Of a stretch of DNA of 64,000 nt, positions 8,857 to 18,183 are shown in pieces. The position numbers and the translations under genes were made by a program. The number at the start of each line of letters is the position of its first letter. Position 1 is the first letter of the stretch. The notes beneath the pieces were generated by a model that worked only from the letters and a program-made list of their open reading frames with translations, was not told where the DNA came from and ran no database searches. This DNA comes from Planctomycetota bacterium (GTDB taxonomy: Bacteria > Planctomycetota > Planctomycetia > Pirellulales > UBA1268): positions 414,259 through 478,258 of the forward strand of contig QWOQ01000017.1 in NCBI GenBank assembly GCA_003669585.1, read 5' to 3'.

Positions 8857-10476
8857 CTACCGGACCGGATCGTTCGGCGGGGTTGAGGGCTCAGCCGGTG
8901 TTTGTCCTAAGCGAGCATGTCGGCGGCTTGCATTTTGAGGAAGCCCCGCCGCTTGTACCACCTCACGACGCGGCGCCGCTTTGTATTCGTCGAGAGTCAG
9001 GATGCCATCTTTGTTCGTGTCCCAGCGATCGAAAGACTTGGCGCGGACTTTGGGTGTCACGGCGGAATCTTTGGGCGCGGTTTCTGACTTGGTTGGTTTC
9101 ACGCTAATGGGTTGGGTAGACAGGCACTCGGGATTCGGCTTCGCGGGGAGTGTGGCTTTCCAAGCGAGCGCGAGCTTCTTCAGGCGCGCGACGATGTCGG
9201 GATGCTCCTTCGCTACGTCTTTGGCCTCGGCACGGTCTTCAGTGAGGCGGTGCAACTCGACGCGAGCACCATCGGCGGTCATCGCAAGTTTCCAATCACC
9301 CTCGCGCACCGCCAGTCGCGGCCACCAGTCAGGCTCCGCGCTCTTGCCCTGCCAATCCCAGAAGATGGGACGCGAGCGGGGGACGGGCTTGCCTTCGAAG
9401 GCAGCGAGCAGGTTCTCGCCATCGCCACGATACTCTGCGGGCAACGTGACTCCCGCAGCCGCGCAAAGGGTCGGCAGCAAATCAACCGCCGTGAACGCCG
9501 TGGTGTTGTTTTTCACGCCCGGCGGAGTGTGGCTGGGCCAGCGCACGATAAAGGGCACGCGCACGCCGCCCTCGAATACACTGCGCTTGCGACCGCGCAG
9601 GCCGCCTGTTTCGCCGCTGCTGTAGTAAGTGTCATAGCCGGTCACGTTCGCATCGAGGTCCCGCTTCTTCGGTCCAGCCTTCGCCGCCGTGGATTCCGGG
9701 CCGTTGTCGCTGGAGAACATCACGATGGTGTTGTCCGAGACGCCGGCTGTTTTCAGTGCGTCGAGGATTTTTCCGACGGCGTTATCGCCATCGGTGATGA
9801 CGGCGGCATAGACCTGCTTCTGGGCATCGAGATGATTCCACCGCTCCATGGATTCCGCCGTGGGAACATGTGGCGTGTGACTCTCGTGAAGCCACGCGTT
9901 GATGAAAAACGGATTCCCATGGCTCGCTTTGATGAAGGCCACGGTGTTCGCCGCTGTCGCGTGCAAATCTGCCGAAGGCCATTCCGCGCCGCCGTTGAAG
10001 ACGGACGCCTCGTCATAGCCATACGCCGCCGGCTTGGGCGCGCCTTGAGTGTTGCGATTGGTCAGATGCCACTTGCCGAAATGCGCGGTGCGATAGCCCG
10101 CCTGCTTGAGAAAGCGCGGCAGCGTCGGTGCTTTCGGGTCTAGCCAGTCGGGCATACCGCGCGCGTGATTCTGCTCCGGCGCGGCGAAGTGCTGATGCAC
10201 GGAATACCGCGCCGGATAATGCCCTGTCATCACCGCCGTGCGACTCGGCGAACACACGGGATTCAGCACATTGAACTGCTGAAAGTCCGTGCCCTCGCTG
10301 GCGAGCCGGTCGAGGTTCGGCGTCTTTAACCACGGATGCCCGTGACACGACAAATCCCCCCAGCCCCAGTCATCGGCGAAGATGAAGACGATGTTCGGAC
10401 GCGATGAGTTGGCGGCGTGCGTGGCAGTCGTTGCCAGAGCGACGAACGACAGGAGCGAAACGAGGATATGCTTCAT
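8857..10476 (-). CDS. Sulfatase (arylsulfatase A-like), C-terminal EF-hand-like motif
   Basis: RPNIVFIFADDWGWGDLSCHG, CSPSRTAVMTG, GKWHL; DTNKDGILTLDEY near C-terminus; likely start MKHILVSLLSF at 10476. Confidence 0.9.
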   Translation of the reverse strand: MKHILVSLLSFVALATTATHAANSSRPNIVFIFADDWGWGDLSCHGHPWLKTPNLDRLASEGTDFQQFNVLNPVCSPSRTAVMTGHYPARYSVHQHFAAPEQNHARGMPDWLDPKAPTLPRFLKQAGYRTAHFGKWHLTNRNTQGAPKPAAYGYDEASVFNGGAEWPSADLHATAANTVAFIKASHGNPFFINAWLHESHTPHVPTAESMERWNHLDAQKQVYAAVITDGDNAVGKILDALKTAGVSDNTIVMFSSDNGPESTAAKAGPKKRDLDANVTGYDTYYSSGETGGLRGRKRSVFEGGVRVPFIVRWPSHTPPGVKNNTTAFTAVDLLPTLCAAAGVTLPAEYRGDGENLLAAFEGKPVPRSRPIFWDWQGKSAEPDWWPRLAVREGDWKLAMTADGARVELHRLTEDRAEAKDVAKEHPDIVARLKKLALAWKATLPAKPNPECLSTQPISVKPTKSETAPKDSAVTPKVRAKSFDRWDTNKDGILTLDEYKAAPRREVVQAAGLPQNASRRHARLGQTPAEPSTPPNDPVR

Positions 10477-11070
10477 GAGTTCGATGCTGTTGAATGGTTT
10501 TTCTTTAGCGGTTTTCAGTCTGAAATCAAGGAATGAAAGGGTAGCCCGGTCAACGGTACTTCGGCAAGCGTTGGACGGTTGACGAACTGCCGATTGGGTG
10601 AACGCTGAGCCCATTCACGGCACGTCGGTCTGTGCGGCGACTTTGAAACTCCCCCGAAACTGGCGCTCGGTGAGCAGATCGTCACTGTTAGCACAGCCCT
10701 TCCCCGAATCCGGCCAGGCGGGCGGCTGGTTGCGGCGGCCCTCAAAGCGAGTGGATGACGATCGGGAGATCTTTCAGTCATCGTCCAACTCGCTGCTCTT
10801 GATCGACATCCATAGTCTCTGACAGGTGCCGCGGCCAATCGCAAACGCTCCGCCAGATGGCCGGACTCAAACCGCAGCAGGTGTTTAGAGCAGAGTTTTG
10901 ATTTTCGAAAGCCATGGATCGAAACACCCCCGACTTGCCTCTTCGCACATACTGAGACTGATCCGCGAGCAAATTATCGCTCGTTCGTTGAACAAAGTCT
11001 TCGTGTTCTTGATTTTTCGGATTCGAGTGGTGACTCAAGGAAGAACAAAGCATTGAGCATGGTTTGAAAG

Positions 11071-12627
11071 TTACTCTCTCTGGCCCTGCGCGCGAACCTG
11101 TTCGAGGAGAGCGAAAAGTTCTTTTACCTTATCGGGATTCACCGCATAAAGATTGCGCTTTTGTGAGAGGTCGTCGCGGAGGTTGTAGAGTTCGCCGGGG
11201 AGCGTGTTGGTGGTATAGCCGTTGGCCCTGTCAAACCATGGCGGAACCTTTGTAACGCCACCTGTTTTTGAAGCGATGAGAACCCAGTCGCCGTGACGAA
11301 CGCCGTAGCTGTTGGCGTTGGTATTGTAGATGAGTGTGTCGCGGCTACTCGAGGCCTCGCCTTGAATGAGCGAACGTTGATTGAAACTGTCTTCGGCAGA
11401 CCCGGCAGGAATCTCCGCAGCGACAACGCTAGCGATGGTGGCAAAGAGATCAATTTGACTGATGAGACCATCGTTGACGTTATTGGCAGGTACTACGCCT
11501 GGCCATCGCACGATGAAAGGCACGCGATGGCCTCCCTCCCAGAGATCGCGCTTGAGCCCTCGCAATGGTCCAGAACTGCGATGGCTGAATTTCTGTACGC
11601 GATCATAGGCGTAGTGCTCGGGGCCATTGTCGGAACTAAAGATAACGAGCGTATTGTCCGCAAAATCATTCTCCTTTAAAGCCTGCAGCACGCGACCTAC
11701 TGTGTCGTCGGTCTGCACAACGAAGTCACCGTACCCATTGGCTTTTGATTTGCCCACAAACTCCGGCGTCGCAATGATGGGCGCATGCGGTGAGGTAAAT
11801 GGAAAGTAGAGAAAAAACGGTTCTTCCTGTTTCTGTTCGCCGATCCACTTCACGGCCTTCTCGGTGAGCGTTGGCATCACGGCCCAAAAATCCCAGTCCT
11901 TTACTGACGGACCGGGACGCGTTTCCCAAGAGCCTTCGGCAGTTGATTTCGGCGTGTGCAGGAAGACCGTCGGAGCGGTGATCACGCGATCATTTTCAAT
12001 CCAGGCATAGGGAGGAAAGTTTGGCACGTCATCGCCAAAGTAGAAGTCAAATCCGTGCGACAAAGGACCGCCAGGAATCGGCTTGCTCCAATCAAAGGCC
12101 TCAGGCGGAAACCAGCCCTGCCTCTTCAAGGCCTCTTTGGACGGTATGAACTCCGGCTTTTTGATCGCGTTCCAATCCCAGCCGAGATGCCATTTTCCAA
12201 TGCAGGCCGTCTTGTAGCCCTTAGTCTTTAGCAATTCGGGCAACGTGACGCGATCGGCGTCAAGAATGGGCGGATCAAAAGAGTTCACAATGCCATGAAA
12301 CTTTCGCCAGTGATAGCGCCCATGCAGGATCGCATAACGACTCGGACTACAAATACCCGATGAACTGTGCGCATCTGTGAATCGCATGCCTTCATGTGCG
12401 AGTCGATCGAGATGCGGCGTGGGAATCTTAGACCCCGGATTCTGCACGCCGAGATCCCCATACCCCATATCGTCGGCATAAAGAATGACAATGTTTGGTT
12501 TCTTCGCCGGTCTCTCGGCGGCATGCAACTCGGCGAGCGGAACCAGCAGAAAAGAGAATATGAGTATCGAAGTTCGCAGTGGAATCAACCATCGATAGGT
12601 GAAGTTTATCAACGAAAACTTTTCCAT
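11071..12627 (-). CDS. Sulfatase (arylsulfatase)
   Basis: [48 protein letters not shown]. Confidence 0.92.
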   Translation of the reverse strand: MEKFSLINFTYRWLIPLRTSILIFSFLLVPLAELHAAERPAKKPNIVILYADDMGYGDLGVQNPGSKIPTPHLDRLAHEGMRFTDAHSSSGICSPSRYAILHGRYHWRKFHGIVNSFDPPILDADRVTLPELLKTKGYKTACIGKWHLGWDWNAIKKPEFIPSKEALKRQGWFPPEAFDWSKPIPGGPLSHGFDFYFGDDVPNFPPYAWIENDRVITAPTVFLHTPKSTAEGSWETRPGPSVKDWDFWAVMPTLTEKAVKWIGEQKQEEPFFLYFPFTSPHAPIIATPEFVGKSKANGYGDFVVQTDDTVGRVLQALKENDFADNTLVIFSSDNGPEHYAYDRVQKFSHRSSGPLRGLKRDLWEGGHRVPFIVRWPGVVPANNVNDGLISQIDLFATIASVVAAEIPAGSAEDSFNQRSLIQGEASSSRDTLIYNTNANSYGVRHGDWVLIASKTGGVTKVPPWFDRANGYTTNTLPGELYNLRDDLSQKRNLYAVNPDKVKELFALLEQVRAQGQRE

Positions 12628-12689
12628 CAGTTCTCCGTCAAAGTGGTCGCTCGAAGAATTTCAACGCGACTGTTTTCAAAGCCTGTTAT

Positions 12690-14270
12690 TTACCGGGGAC
12701 CAGAATCGGGAATGTGCGAAGCGCGACGATCCTCACCGGGGACTGTGCTCGGCAACGATTGTTTGTCACGACCCAATGAACGACCCGTCTCGCGGTCAAA
12801 TCGATCCGCAGAAAGATTTTCAGGAACTGAATCACCCGTCTGTTCGATCCATGTATCGAGCAAATGTGAAAGTCGTTGTTGAACATCTGTGTGAGAAGGA
12901 TCGCCAGAGAGTGAATGCAGCTGATCCGGATCATCGCCCACGCGATAGAGTTCTTCAGCAGGTCGAGGAGTGCGAAAAACATCAGCTTGCGCCGGAGTCA
13001 ATTCTGCGTTGGCGCGTGCGCGTCGAAGCGAAGCGTGGGACTTCGATCGAACAGAGTCAGCAGGACCTTGCCATGGAGTCTGCGTTCGTGAGTTCCGAAT
13101 ATAGAGATAGCCCTCGCTGCGAACAGATCTTCCGTGTGCCTCATAGTCGTGCCAGTTGTGCTCAGAAAAAGCAGCGGTTCGAAAAATTGCATGCGGATCT
13201 CGAAAAAGAGGAAGCATGCTCAGGCCTTGAAAAGTTTTCGGAGGCGAGACGCCGGCAGCTTCCAAAATAGTGGGAGCAAGATCAATTGAACTCACAAGGC
13301 TTTCGCAGGTGTGAATCGTTCCAGGAATACCGCGAGGCCACGTTGCAACGAGAGCGGTTTTCATTCCGGAATCGTGGAGCCTTGTTTTGGAACGAGGAAA
13401 TGGACGTCCGTTGTCTGACAGTACAAAAACGAGTGTGTTTTCAAGCACGTTCTGACGGGTAAGTTCATCCATCACTTGACCGCAGAAATAATCAAAGCGA
13501 GTTACTTCATTGTGGTAGGAGGCAAGATCCTGCCTGGTCTGATCATCATCGACGAGAAATACAGGAACATCGATTTCCTCTGGAAGATGTTTCGGACCAT
13601 AGAGGACTTCGTTCCACTCATCGTCTGCTTCCCATTCACGATGCGCATCAAACGAGGCAAACCAACCAAAAAAAGGCTTCTCTTTGGGTCGGTCGCGGAG
13701 CGTCTCGACCCACTGTCCGTGGCCTCCGCTGTTGTCGGGCAAGTTCCCCGCAAGAACCAAGTTCCATGGCTTCAGAAAACGAGATCCGTCTTTTAAGTTT
13801 TGAGACTGCGATCCAGGCTTCTCAGAAGTCATATGGTTTTTTCCAACGAGCGCCGTGAAGTAGCCCGCTTGATGCATGAGTGATGCAAGCCATGGAATGT
13901 GCGCAGGAATTGGTTCATGCAGTTCCGCCGCTCGGCCGAGATTGTGCGGGTAGCGACTTGTCATGATGCTTGCCCGGCTTGGACTGCAACTGCTTGCTGT
14001 CAGAAAAGCGTTTGTGAACCGGAGCCCTGTAGCTGCGATCGCATCGATCCTAGGTGTACGCGCACAACGACTCCCCGAGCACCCGAGATCATCCCAGCTC
14101 ATATCGTCAGCGATGAGCAGGATGACGTTGGGTCGATCGAGAATGACAGAATCGGCAGCCCGCAAATGAACTGCTCCAAGCAATGTCACTAGAGCGATGC
14201 TTATTCGGAAAAGACGAGGCACATGTGCGCAGCAACTCAGAAGCTTTTTCGAGGCACAAGAAAAAGTCAT
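12690..14270 (-). CDS. Sulfatase
   Basis: RPNVILLIADDMSWDDLGCSG, CSPSRASIMTSRYPHN, VGKNHM, VFVLSDNG. Confidence 0.9.
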   Translation of the reverse strand: MTFSCASKKLLSCCAHVPRLFRISIALVTLLGAVHLRAADSVILDRPNVILLIADDMSWDDLGCSGSRCARTPRIDAIAATGLRFTNAFLTASSCSPSRASIMTSRYPHNLGRAAELHEPIPAHIPWLASLMHQAGYFTALVGKNHMTSEKPGSQSQNLKDGSRFLKPWNLVLAGNLPDNSGGHGQWVETLRDRPKEKPFFGWFASFDAHREWEADDEWNEVLYGPKHLPEEIDVPVFLVDDDQTRQDLASYHNEVTRFDYFCGQVMDELTRQNVLENTLVFVLSDNGRPFPRSKTRLHDSGMKTALVATWPRGIPGTIHTCESLVSSIDLAPTILEAAGVSPPKTFQGLSMLPLFRDPHAIFRTAAFSEHNWHDYEAHGRSVRSEGYLYIRNSRTQTPWQGPADSVRSKSHASLRRARANAELTPAQADVFRTPRPAEELYRVGDDPDQLHSLSGDPSHTDVQQRLSHLLDTWIEQTGDSVPENLSADRFDRETGRSLGRDKQSLPSTVPGEDRRASHIPDSGPR

Positions 14271-15802
14271 GGAATCGGATCCGTTCGAAGAATGGTGATG
14301 CGGTCTTCCCAGATGGCCTCATCCCGGACTCGATCGTACACAAGAATTCGATGTGCACTTCCGGTCGCCGGAGGCAGATCAATTTGTGGAAGCCATCGCT
14401 GATGCGAGGTGATCAGATCCGCAGAGGATTGTTCAGCCGCAATATTGTTCCACTCGTGCGGATCAACGAGATGGTCATAGAGCTCCTCAGAACCGTCTGC
14501 ATAGAGAATATAACGGTAGCGAGTGGTTCGGACGCTGTGATTTCCTTGATTGTGTGACGTGATAGCAGGACGTTCACGCACCGCTGCGGCATCGCGAAGT
14601 TGTGGAAGCAGACTGATTCCTTCAAGGTCGTCGCGCGCGTCGAGATTGCACAGATCGATCAGAGTGGGATAGATGTCGAGCAGTTCCACCGGTTGATTGC
14701 ATTGCTGAGAGGCTGTGATGCCGGGGCCAGAAAAAATGAGTGGAACCCGCGTACTTTCCTCCCATAAGGTATTTTTCCCGGTAATAAGTTTTTCTCCTAA
14801 ATGCCACCCATGATCTCCCCAAATCACAATCACCGTGTTGTCAAAACGACCGCTGGTTTTGAGTCCTTCGATCAACCGACCGATTTGCGCATCGACAAAA
14901 CTCGTGCAGGCTAAATAGGACCTCACGAGGTTTCGCCACTGAGTATTGTGTTGGACCCAGGCGAGTCGTGGCTCGGGAAGATCCCAGTGCAGATACCACG
15001 AGAATCGAGGAGTGTCGTCGCGATCATCGCGATTGATCGGCGGAAGAACCGAATCGTCATCCGGATAGAGATCGAACCATTGCTGAGTTGCGTAGCATGG
15101 TACATGTGGAAGAGAGTAACCGACCGCCAAAAAGAACGCGTCATCCGGATTCGCTTTTGTGATTTCGTCGATGGCCCACGTCGTGATTTGAAAATCTCCC
15201 TTTTCGGTGTCGGAGTGAGGAAACGTGCCCCAGTCCATCGCAGGATGATTTCCCATTGACGTTGGCGGAATGAGTTTTGCAGCCGGCTTGATGCCGACGC
15301 CTCCAGCAGGACCCCAGACATCAAACTCTGAATCGCGTTCTGCTTTTGTAGAAAAACCCTGATGAAATATTTTCCCCGTGATCGATGTTTTGTAATCATT
15401 GGCTTTCAAGTGCTGGGCAAGTGAAACCCGATCCCGCCATTTTGGTATTGATCGAATCGATGGTGAGAGGCCATAGATACCAGTAGTGGTAGGACGCAAG
15501 CCAAACAACACACTGCTACGCGATGGATTACACAGCGGAGACTGGCAGTGCGCATTCAAGAAACTTGTGCCCCGCGATGCAACAGCATCCATGTGAGGAG
15601 TCTTTGCAAGTGGATGACCTCCCATATGACCGATCCAATCGTTCTGATCGTCGATCGCGATAAACAAAACGTTTGGACGGATCTTCTTCACACCTTGGGC
15701 CACGTCAGAATTCTGTCCGCAGACCGAGATGGAATCTTGAGAAGAAGCCGTTGTGCCAAAGGTCAAAATCAAAAAAAGAGCGCAGCCAAGAAGTAGTTTC
15801 AT
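14267..15802 (-). CDS. Sulfatase (iduronate-2-sulfatase-like)
   Basis: RPNVLFIAIDDQNDWIGHMGGHP, CNPSRSSVLFGLRP, TGKIFHQG; ATGA overlap with downstream sulfatase; likely start MKLLLGCALFL. Confidence 0.9.
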   Translation of the reverse strand: MKLLLGCALFLILTFGTTASSQDSISVCGQNSDVAQGVKKIRPNVLFIAIDDQNDWIGHMGGHPLAKTPHMDAVASRGTSFLNAHCQSPLCNPSRSSVLFGLRPTTTGIYGLSPSIRSIPKWRDRVSLAQHLKANDYKTSITGKIFHQGFSTKAERDSEFDVWGPAGGVGIKPAAKLIPPTSMGNHPAMDWGTFPHSDTEKGDFQITTWAIDEITKANPDDAFFLAVGYSLPHVPCYATQQWFDLYPDDDSVLPPINRDDRDDTPRFSWYLHWDLPEPRLAWVQHNTQWRNLVRSYLACTSFVDAQIGRLIEGLKTSGRFDNTVIVIWGDHGWHLGEKLITGKNTLWEESTRVPLIFSGPGITASQQCNQPVELLDIYPTLIDLCNLDARDDLEGISLLPQLRDAAAVRERPAITSHNQGNHSVRTTRYRYILYADGSEELYDHLVDPHEWNNIAAEQSSADLITSHQRWLPQIDLPPATGSAHRILVYDRVRDEAIWEDRITILRTDPIP

Positions 15803-16151
15803 GAGGCGATTATAGAGGCTGCCTGCGAGCAGGAGAAAGCGTTGGGCGACCAATCATCGATGCTGCGAGGTCATGCCATCGCGGAAATTATTCGGTCCAC
15901 ATGGCGCGAACGACGATTTTGGAATATCACAAATTTCAAGCCTACAAAGCGAAAAAACGGCTTTCATTGAGGGCTAAACGCAAAAAACATGGCAGTCCGA
16001 AGTCTGGATGTTTGGAGCCGAATAACCTGCTATAGTTTTGGCGGTTGGTTCGGACGACGTTATTTGTAGCTCGGTTAGTCAATGCTCTTGCCGCTGCTCC
16101 CTGTTCTCGCCTTTACCGCCTGACGGATCGCCACTTGTGGTCCCTTTCGTC

Positions 16152-16178
16152 GCGACCCCGAAAGCATGTTTGGGTCGC
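16152..16178 (+). promoter_or_regulatory. 5'-UTR hairpin upstream of RRM protein gene
   Basis: GCGACCC (16152-16158)/GGGTCGC (16172-16178) perfect 7-bp stem, about 18 nt before ATG 16196. Confidence 0.5.
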
Positions 16179-16195
16179 AGGTAGGAGTTGTTGCA

Positions 16196-16528
16196 ATGGG
16201 TAAGAAACTTTACGTCGGGAACCTCGCTTATAGCGTGACAAATGAAACTCTGGAACAACTGTTCGCAGAGTTCGGCACGGTCGTCAGCGCACAGGTTATT
16301 CAAGATCGCGACACGGGTCGAAGCAAGGGCTTCGGCTTTGTCGAAATGCAAGCGGAGGATGCCGCTCAAAAGGCGATCAGTGCGATGAACGAAAAGGAAT
16401 ACGACGGTCGGGCTCTGACGGTCAACGAAGCCAAGCCTCGTGAAAGCGGTGGCGGTGGCGGTGGCGGTCGTGGTGGTTACGGCGGCGGCGGTGGTGGCGG
16501 CGGCGGCGGCGGCCGTGGCCGGTACTAA
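16196..16528 (+). CDS. RRM-type RNA-binding protein with glycine-rich tail
   Basis: KLYVGNLAYSVTNETLEQLF (RNP2), SKGFGFVEM (RNP1), C-terminal GGGGGGGRGGYGGGG. Confidence 0.93.
   Translation: MGKKLYVGNLAYSVTNETLEQLFAEFGTVVSAQVIQDRDTGRSKGFGFVEMQAEDAAQKAISAMNEKEYDGRALTVNEAKPRESGGGGGGGRGGYGGGGGGGGGGGRGRY
16446..16522 (+). repeat. (GGN)n glycine-coding low-complexity tract
   Basis: ggtggcggtggcggtggcggtcgtggtggttacggcggcggcggtggtggcggcggc. Confidence 0.85.
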
Positions 16529-16551
16529 ATTCCGATGACATGATTTTTAAC

Positions 16552-16596
16552 AAAGACCGGAGGGATGCCTAAAAACGTCCCCCCGGTCTTTTTTTT
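16552..16596 (+). terminator. Rho-independent terminator after RRM gene
   Basis: AAGACCGG ... CCGGTCTT stem with a following T-rich tract (16589-16596). Confidence 0.85.
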
Positions 16597-16652
16597 ATTT
16601 TGAAGAGTCCGTCCGAGAGAAGATCGACCAGTTCGTTTTGTATTCTCATACA

Positions 16653-17150
16653 ATGCATCCCGCCGCCTTGCCAGCAGAAGTATTACTCTCAGACTGCGAT
16701 ACAACCCACACCCGTCGCAGTGGTCCCGGAGGTCAGCACCGGAACAAAGTGCAAACAGCGGTGATCTTATTGCATCGTCCCAGTGGGTGCTCTGCAGAGG
16801 CTTCGGAGCGACGGTCGCAATCTGAAAATCACCGCGTGGCCTTGAAGCGTCTGCGTCTGCGTCTGGCCTTGGAAATCCGCACAATGCCAGAGTCTCTTGA
16901 GCCAACACGGCTCTGGCAGGCCAGAACCCATGCCAGACAATTAAAAGTGTCTGTCGATCACGACGACTATCCAGCCCTTGTTGCCGAAGCGTTGAACCAG
17001 TTGCATGTGGCGAACTGGGAAATGGCACGTGTAGCAGGCACCTTGGGCGTCAGCACATCGCAGTTCACGAAGCTGTTTCGACGCATGCCCTCGGCATGGG
17101 TGGCCTTGAATGTTTGTCGTACCACACACGGCTTGCCGCCACTCAAGTGA
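16653..17150 (+). CDS. Peptide chain release factor-like protein with GGQ motif
   Basis: THTRRSGPGGQHRNKVQTAVILLHRPSG; class I RF/ArfB-type catalytic loop, no codon-recognition domain visible. Confidence 0.8.
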   Translation: MHPAALPAEVLLSDCDTTHTRRSGPGGQHRNKVQTAVILLHRPSGCSAEASERRSQSENHRVALKRLRLRLALEIRTMPESLEPTRLWQARTHARQLKVSVDHDDYPALVAEALNQLHVANWEMARVAGTLGVSTSQFTKLFRRMPSAWVALNVCRTTHGLPPLK

Positions 17151-17193
17151 TCAGACGTTTGAAAGAGTTTCTCTAAACGCATCTTTGTCGGCG

Positions 17194-18183
17194 TTACCGA
17201 AGCGATGTGAAAGTTCGTTCGGTCGCTTCCATCACAGAGCATTGCGGCTGGTAACCAAGTACAGAACGTGCACGCGCAATTGAGAAAAAATGATCCGTCG
17301 ACATTTCCGATGCCAGAAATCTGGTCAACGGTGGATCCGATCGCAACCCCAACAAAGACCAGACACCTTCGATTGCAAAAGCGGCCCCGCGTGCCACACC
17401 AGTTGGAAGCGAACGGGTCACCGGAGGAAGCCGGTGCAGCGATAAGACGTGATCAATCCATTTCCAAAGAAGCGTTGGATCATCCTGACTGATAAAAAAT
17501 GCCTTTCCGCCGATTGTTTTTACGTGAGTCTGTGCGGTGCGCCAGGCTGCCAGATGCGCCGCAACGCAGTCGTCGATAAATGTCAGATCGACTCGGTTTG
17601 TGCCATTTCCAACCCGCACCAACCGGCCTGCTTTTGCTCGCTTGAGAATCGTCGGAACAAGATTTGTGTCACCAGGCCCAAAGATAAGATGCGGTCGTAT
17701 CGCAGCGGTTGTGAGCTCCGAGCCATTGGCCTGCAACACTTCCCGCTCTGCAACAGCCTTGGTGGCGGGGTAATGCGCGTTGTAGTGCCGTGGATAGGGA
17801 TACGTTTCATCGACTCCACGCAGATGGCTGCCGTCAGCAATCACCGCGGGCGAACTCGTGTAGATCAGCACGGGCACTCGCGCCGCACGACATGCAGCAA
17901 TACAATGCCGAGTCGCAAGAATATTACCCCTAAGAAATTCTTCGTAGCGGCCCCACATCGCAACGTGCGCCGCGGTGTGAAAGACGACGGCAGCATCAGC
18001 GCAGAGTGTTGCCAGGGCTTCCGGTGTGGTGGCCAGATCGTGCTGCACCGTCTGCACGCCCAAGGCCTTCAGGGCCGGAGCCTCTCGACGTCCAATCGCA
18101 ACGACCGAATGTCCTTCGCGCACAAGCGCGCTGCAAAGGGCGCTGCCCACAAATCCACCACCACCGGTGACAACGCATTTCAT
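17194..18183 (-). CDS. oleD: NAD-dependent epimerase/3-beta-HSD family reductase, OleD
   Basis: MKCVVTGGGGFVGSALCSALVREGH, YTSSPAVI, YPATKAVAE; ATGA overlap (18180-18183) with oleBC. Confidence 0.85.
   Translation of the reverse strand: MKCVVTGGGGFVGSALCSALVREGHSVVAIGRREAPALKALGVQTVQHDLATTPEALATLCADAAVVFHTAAHVAMWGRYEEFLRGNILATRHCIAACRAARVPVLIYTSSPAVIADGSHLRGVDETYPYPRHYNAHYPATKAVAEREVLQANGSELTTAAIRPHLIFGPGDTNLVPTILKRAKAGRLVRVGNGTNRVDLTFIDDCVAAHLAAWRTAQTHVKTIGGKAFFISQDDPTLLWKWIDHVLSLHRLPPVTRSLPTGVARGAAFAIEGVWSLLGLRSDPPLTRFLASEMSTDHFFSIARARSVLGYQPQCSVMEATERTFTSLR

Noticed and set aside
8857-9000. Alternative reverse frame at the first sulfatase C-terminus reading KRRRVVRWYKRRGFLKMQAADMLA*
   Set aside because: Could indicate a frameshift after the EF-hand-like motif, but the annotated frame is also open and I have no homologue alignment to choose between them
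9112-10143. 343-aa plus-strand ORF antisense to the first sulfatase
   Set aside because: Arg-rich shadow ORF with no domain signature; explained by high-GC coding on the opposite strand
16446-16522. GGN microsatellite as a possible phase-variation tract
   Set aside because: Unit length is three, so slippage would keep frame; a Gly-rich tail is normal for this RRM protein type
17151-17193. CGTTT...AAACG mini-hairpin between convergent prf-like gene and oleD as a bidirectional terminator
   Set aside because: Only a 5-bp stem with a long loop; too weak to call
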